DNA from: an uncultured Eubacteriales bacterium
GTDB taxonomy: Bacteria; Bacillota; Clostridia; Oscillospirales; Acutalibacteraceae
Direction: 5' to 3'
Length of the DNA: 5,901 bases
NCBI GenBank assembly: GCA_900321905.1
Contig: ONXZ01000154.1
Span: 1 to 5,901 of the forward strand
Positions 4,471 through 5,901 of this stretch are shown piece by piece. The notes beneath the pieces were generated by a model. That model was not told the DNA's origin and did no database searches. It worked only from the letters and a program-made list of their open reading frames with translations. Made by a program: the position numbers and the translations under genes. How positions within the stretch are numbered: position 1 is the first letter of the stretch; each line of letters begins with the position of its first letter.

Positions 4471-5901
4471 ATGGATATTTTAAAACTTACAGCACTTGAA
4501 CTCGGGACAAAAATCAGGCAGCGCGAAATCACGCCGACTCAGGCGCTGAACGCCGTTTACACCGCTGCAAAAAACGACAAATACAACTGCTATATTTCGC
4601 TTGATATTGAGCCTGCGCTTGAACTTGCGACTGAAGTTGAAAAACGTATAAACAGCGGCGAAGCACTCTCCCCTCTTGCGGGCGTGCCGATTGCTGTTAA
4701 AGACAACATCTGCACCAAAGGCGTCCGCACAACTGCCGGCTCAAAAATGCTCGCAGACTTTACACCGCCGTACGACGCCACTGTTGTTGAACGGCTCAAA
4801 GCGGCAGGTATGATTCCGCTTGGCAAAACAAATATGGACGAGTTTGCAATGGGCGCGACTACAGAAACTTCCGCCTTCGGCACGGTGATAAATCCGCACA
4901 GCGCAGAATGTGTTGCAGGCGGCTCGTCAGGCGGTTCCGCGGCGGCAGTTGCGGCAAAAAGCGCTATTGTCGCCCTCGGTAGCGACACGGGCGGTTCGGT
5001 ACGCCAACCCTGCTCATTTTGCGGCGTTACGGGATTGAAACCGACATACGGCGCTGTGTCGAGATACGGTCTGATTGCCTACGCCTCGTCACTCGACACA
5101 ATAGGCGCAATCGGCAAAGATGTTTGCGACGTTGCGGCTGTGTTTGACGTTATACGCGGCGGAGACAGCAAAGATATGACAAGCCGCGATATACATTATG
5201 CAGAACACAGCGACATAATCGGCATGCGAATAGGTATACCTGCTGAATTTATTGACGGTGAAATCAGTGCCGATGTGCGCTCCAGTATTTTGCGTGCGGC
5301 TGACGAACTGCGGAATATGGGCGCAGAGGTTGAAACATTTTCGCTTTCAATACTCAAATACGCCGTGCCTGCTTATTACATTATTGCCTGCGCGGAGGCG
5401 AGTTCAAACCTTGCGCGCTATGACGGAGTTAAGTACGGCTACCGTTCAAAAAACGCCGACACACTCGAAGAACTCTATATAAACTCACGCACCGATGCGT
5501 TTGGCGCAGAGGTAAAAAAGCGCATTATGCTCGGCAACTTTGTGCTGTCGGCAGGATATTTTGACGACTACTACAAAAAGGCTTTAAAGACAAAGGCGCT
5601 TATCTGCAATGCCTTTGACGAAGCATTTAAAAATTATGATTTTCTGCTTGCTCCCATTGCACCCGACACAGCGTATAAAATCGGAGAGGGCACAAAAAAA
5701 CCGCTTAAAATGTACACAGGCGATATCTACACGGCGGCTGTTAATCTTGCAGGTCTGCCAGCGCTTGCACTCCCCTGCGGTTTTGGCAAAAACGGTATGC
5801 CGATTGGTATGCAGTTTATCGGCAAAGCGTTTGACGAGCAGACTATTTTAAGCGCAGGTATGCAATATCAGGCGGCGTATAATTACCACAGGAGGGGCGG
5901 T
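4471..5901 (+). CDS. gatA: Asp/Glu-tRNA amidotransferase subunit A, 3' end outside window
   Basis: The glutaminase subunit of GatCAB: an amidase-signature enzyme that frees ammonia from glutamine for transamidation on GatB. The frame is open for 477 codons to the right edge; the family is about 485 aa, so only a few residues should be missing. The catalytic triad is intact: Lys77 in GVPIAVKDNI, cis-Ser152 in GGSSGGSAAAVAA and nucleophile Ser176 in SDTGGSVRQP, each two residues before the S. aureus numbering (79/154/178). Other conserved parts are PTYGAVSRYGL (191-201), AEASSNLARYDGVKYGYR (308-325) and GMPIGMQFIGKAFDE (442-456). ATG 4471 follows the gatC stop by 8 bp, with GAGGTG (4461-4466) as ribosome binding site. 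One oddity is SLDTIGAIG (208-216), where the family usually has SLDQIGP. Confidence 0.97.
   Translation, partial: MDILKLTALELGTKIRQREITPTQALNAVYTAAKNDKYNCYISLDIEPALELATEVEKRINSGEALSPLAGVPIAVKDNICTKGVRTTAGSKMLADFTPPYDATVVERLKAAGMIPLGKTNMDEFAMGATTETSAFGTVINPHSAECVAGGSSGGSAAAVAAKSAIVALGSDTGGSVRQPCSFCGVTGLKPTYGAVSRYGLIAYASSLDTIGAIGKDVCDVAAVFDVIRGGDSKDMTSRDIHYAEHSDIIGMRIGIPAEFIDGEISADVRSSILRAADELRNMGAEVETFSLSILKYAVPAYYIIACAEASSNLARYDGVKYGYRSKNADTLEELYINSRTDAFGAEVKKRIMLGNFVLSAGYFDDYYKKALKTKALICNAFDEAFKNYDFLLAPIAPDTAYKIGEGTKKPLKMYTGDIYTAAVNLAGLPALALPCGFGKNGMPIGMQFIGKAFDEQTILSAGMQYQAAYNYHRRGG
5890..5897 (+). promoter_or_regulatory. Probable ribosome binding site for the next gene, expected gatB
   Basis: AGGAGGGG lies inside the last visible gatA codons and is the strongest Shine-Dalgarno-like sequence on this strand nearby. 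As gatA should end within a few codons of the edge, it probably serves gatB starting just beyond 5901. The gatB start itself is not visible. Confidence 0.5.

Noticed and set aside
4590..4988. 132-codon minus-strand open frame inside gatA
   Set aside because: Shadow of the gatA coding frame: Ala/Ser/Pro-rich translation, no ribosome binding site, no family resemblance.

Overview
The window looks like the chromosome of a low- to mid-GC, spore-forming Firmicute of the class Clostridia, probably a gut Oscillospiraceae- or Ruminococcus-like bacterium. The grounds are consensus sigma-A promoters, GGAGG-type ribosome binding sites, a YlbJ-type sporulation membrane protein, a gatC-gatA operon, and a lipoprotein nuclease of a subgroup typical of Clostridia. 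The species cannot be named from sequence alone. No IS element, prophage structural gene, CRISPR array, tRNA or rRNA gene was seen.

Layout. Positions 1-1024 (minus strand) hold a pyrimidine salvage pair: upp (uracil phosphoribosyltransferase), an intrinsic terminator, then the first 102 codons of a uracil permease that runs off the left edge. Positions 1025-1171 are a divergent control region with a good upp promoter and four GTTACA/TGTAAC half-sites spaced one helical turn apart. Positions 1172-2188 (plus) encode a YlbJ-like membrane protein. A 12-bp hairpin at 2221-2252 separates it from a convergent two-gene unit on the minus strand (2824 to 2299). That unit encodes a small helical protein of 73 aa and a 105-aa protein with a sigma-70 region 4-like helix-turn-helix. 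Its promoter carries a near-perfect Firmicute LexA (DinR) box between the -35 and -10 hexamers, so the pair is probably SOS-regulated. Divergent from it, a perfect-consensus promoter at 2996-3024 drives a roughly 105-nt transcript that ends at a strong terminator and has no convincing gene in it. It is best read as an unrecognised small RNA. Positions 3164-4081 (minus) encode a lipoprotein with a non-specific DNA/RNA endonuclease domain and a C-terminal Cys/His metal-binding-like tail. From 4205 to the right edge (plus) is the Asp-tRNA(Asn)/Glu-tRNA(Gln) amidotransferase operon: gatC, which appears to be leaderless, then gatA, which is nearly complete; gatB is expected just outside.

How it works together. 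upp and the permease take up and convert uracil to UMP. GatC and GatA are two of the three subunits that make Gln-tRNA(Gln) and/or Asn-tRNA(Asn) by transamidation. The central 2299-3140 segment is the least ordinary part: a probable SOS-controlled regulator pair back-to-back with a strongly transcribed orphan RNA. The nuclease next to it is probably an extracytoplasmic DNA-degrading enzyme with its own promoter; any functional link to the SOS unit is only positional.
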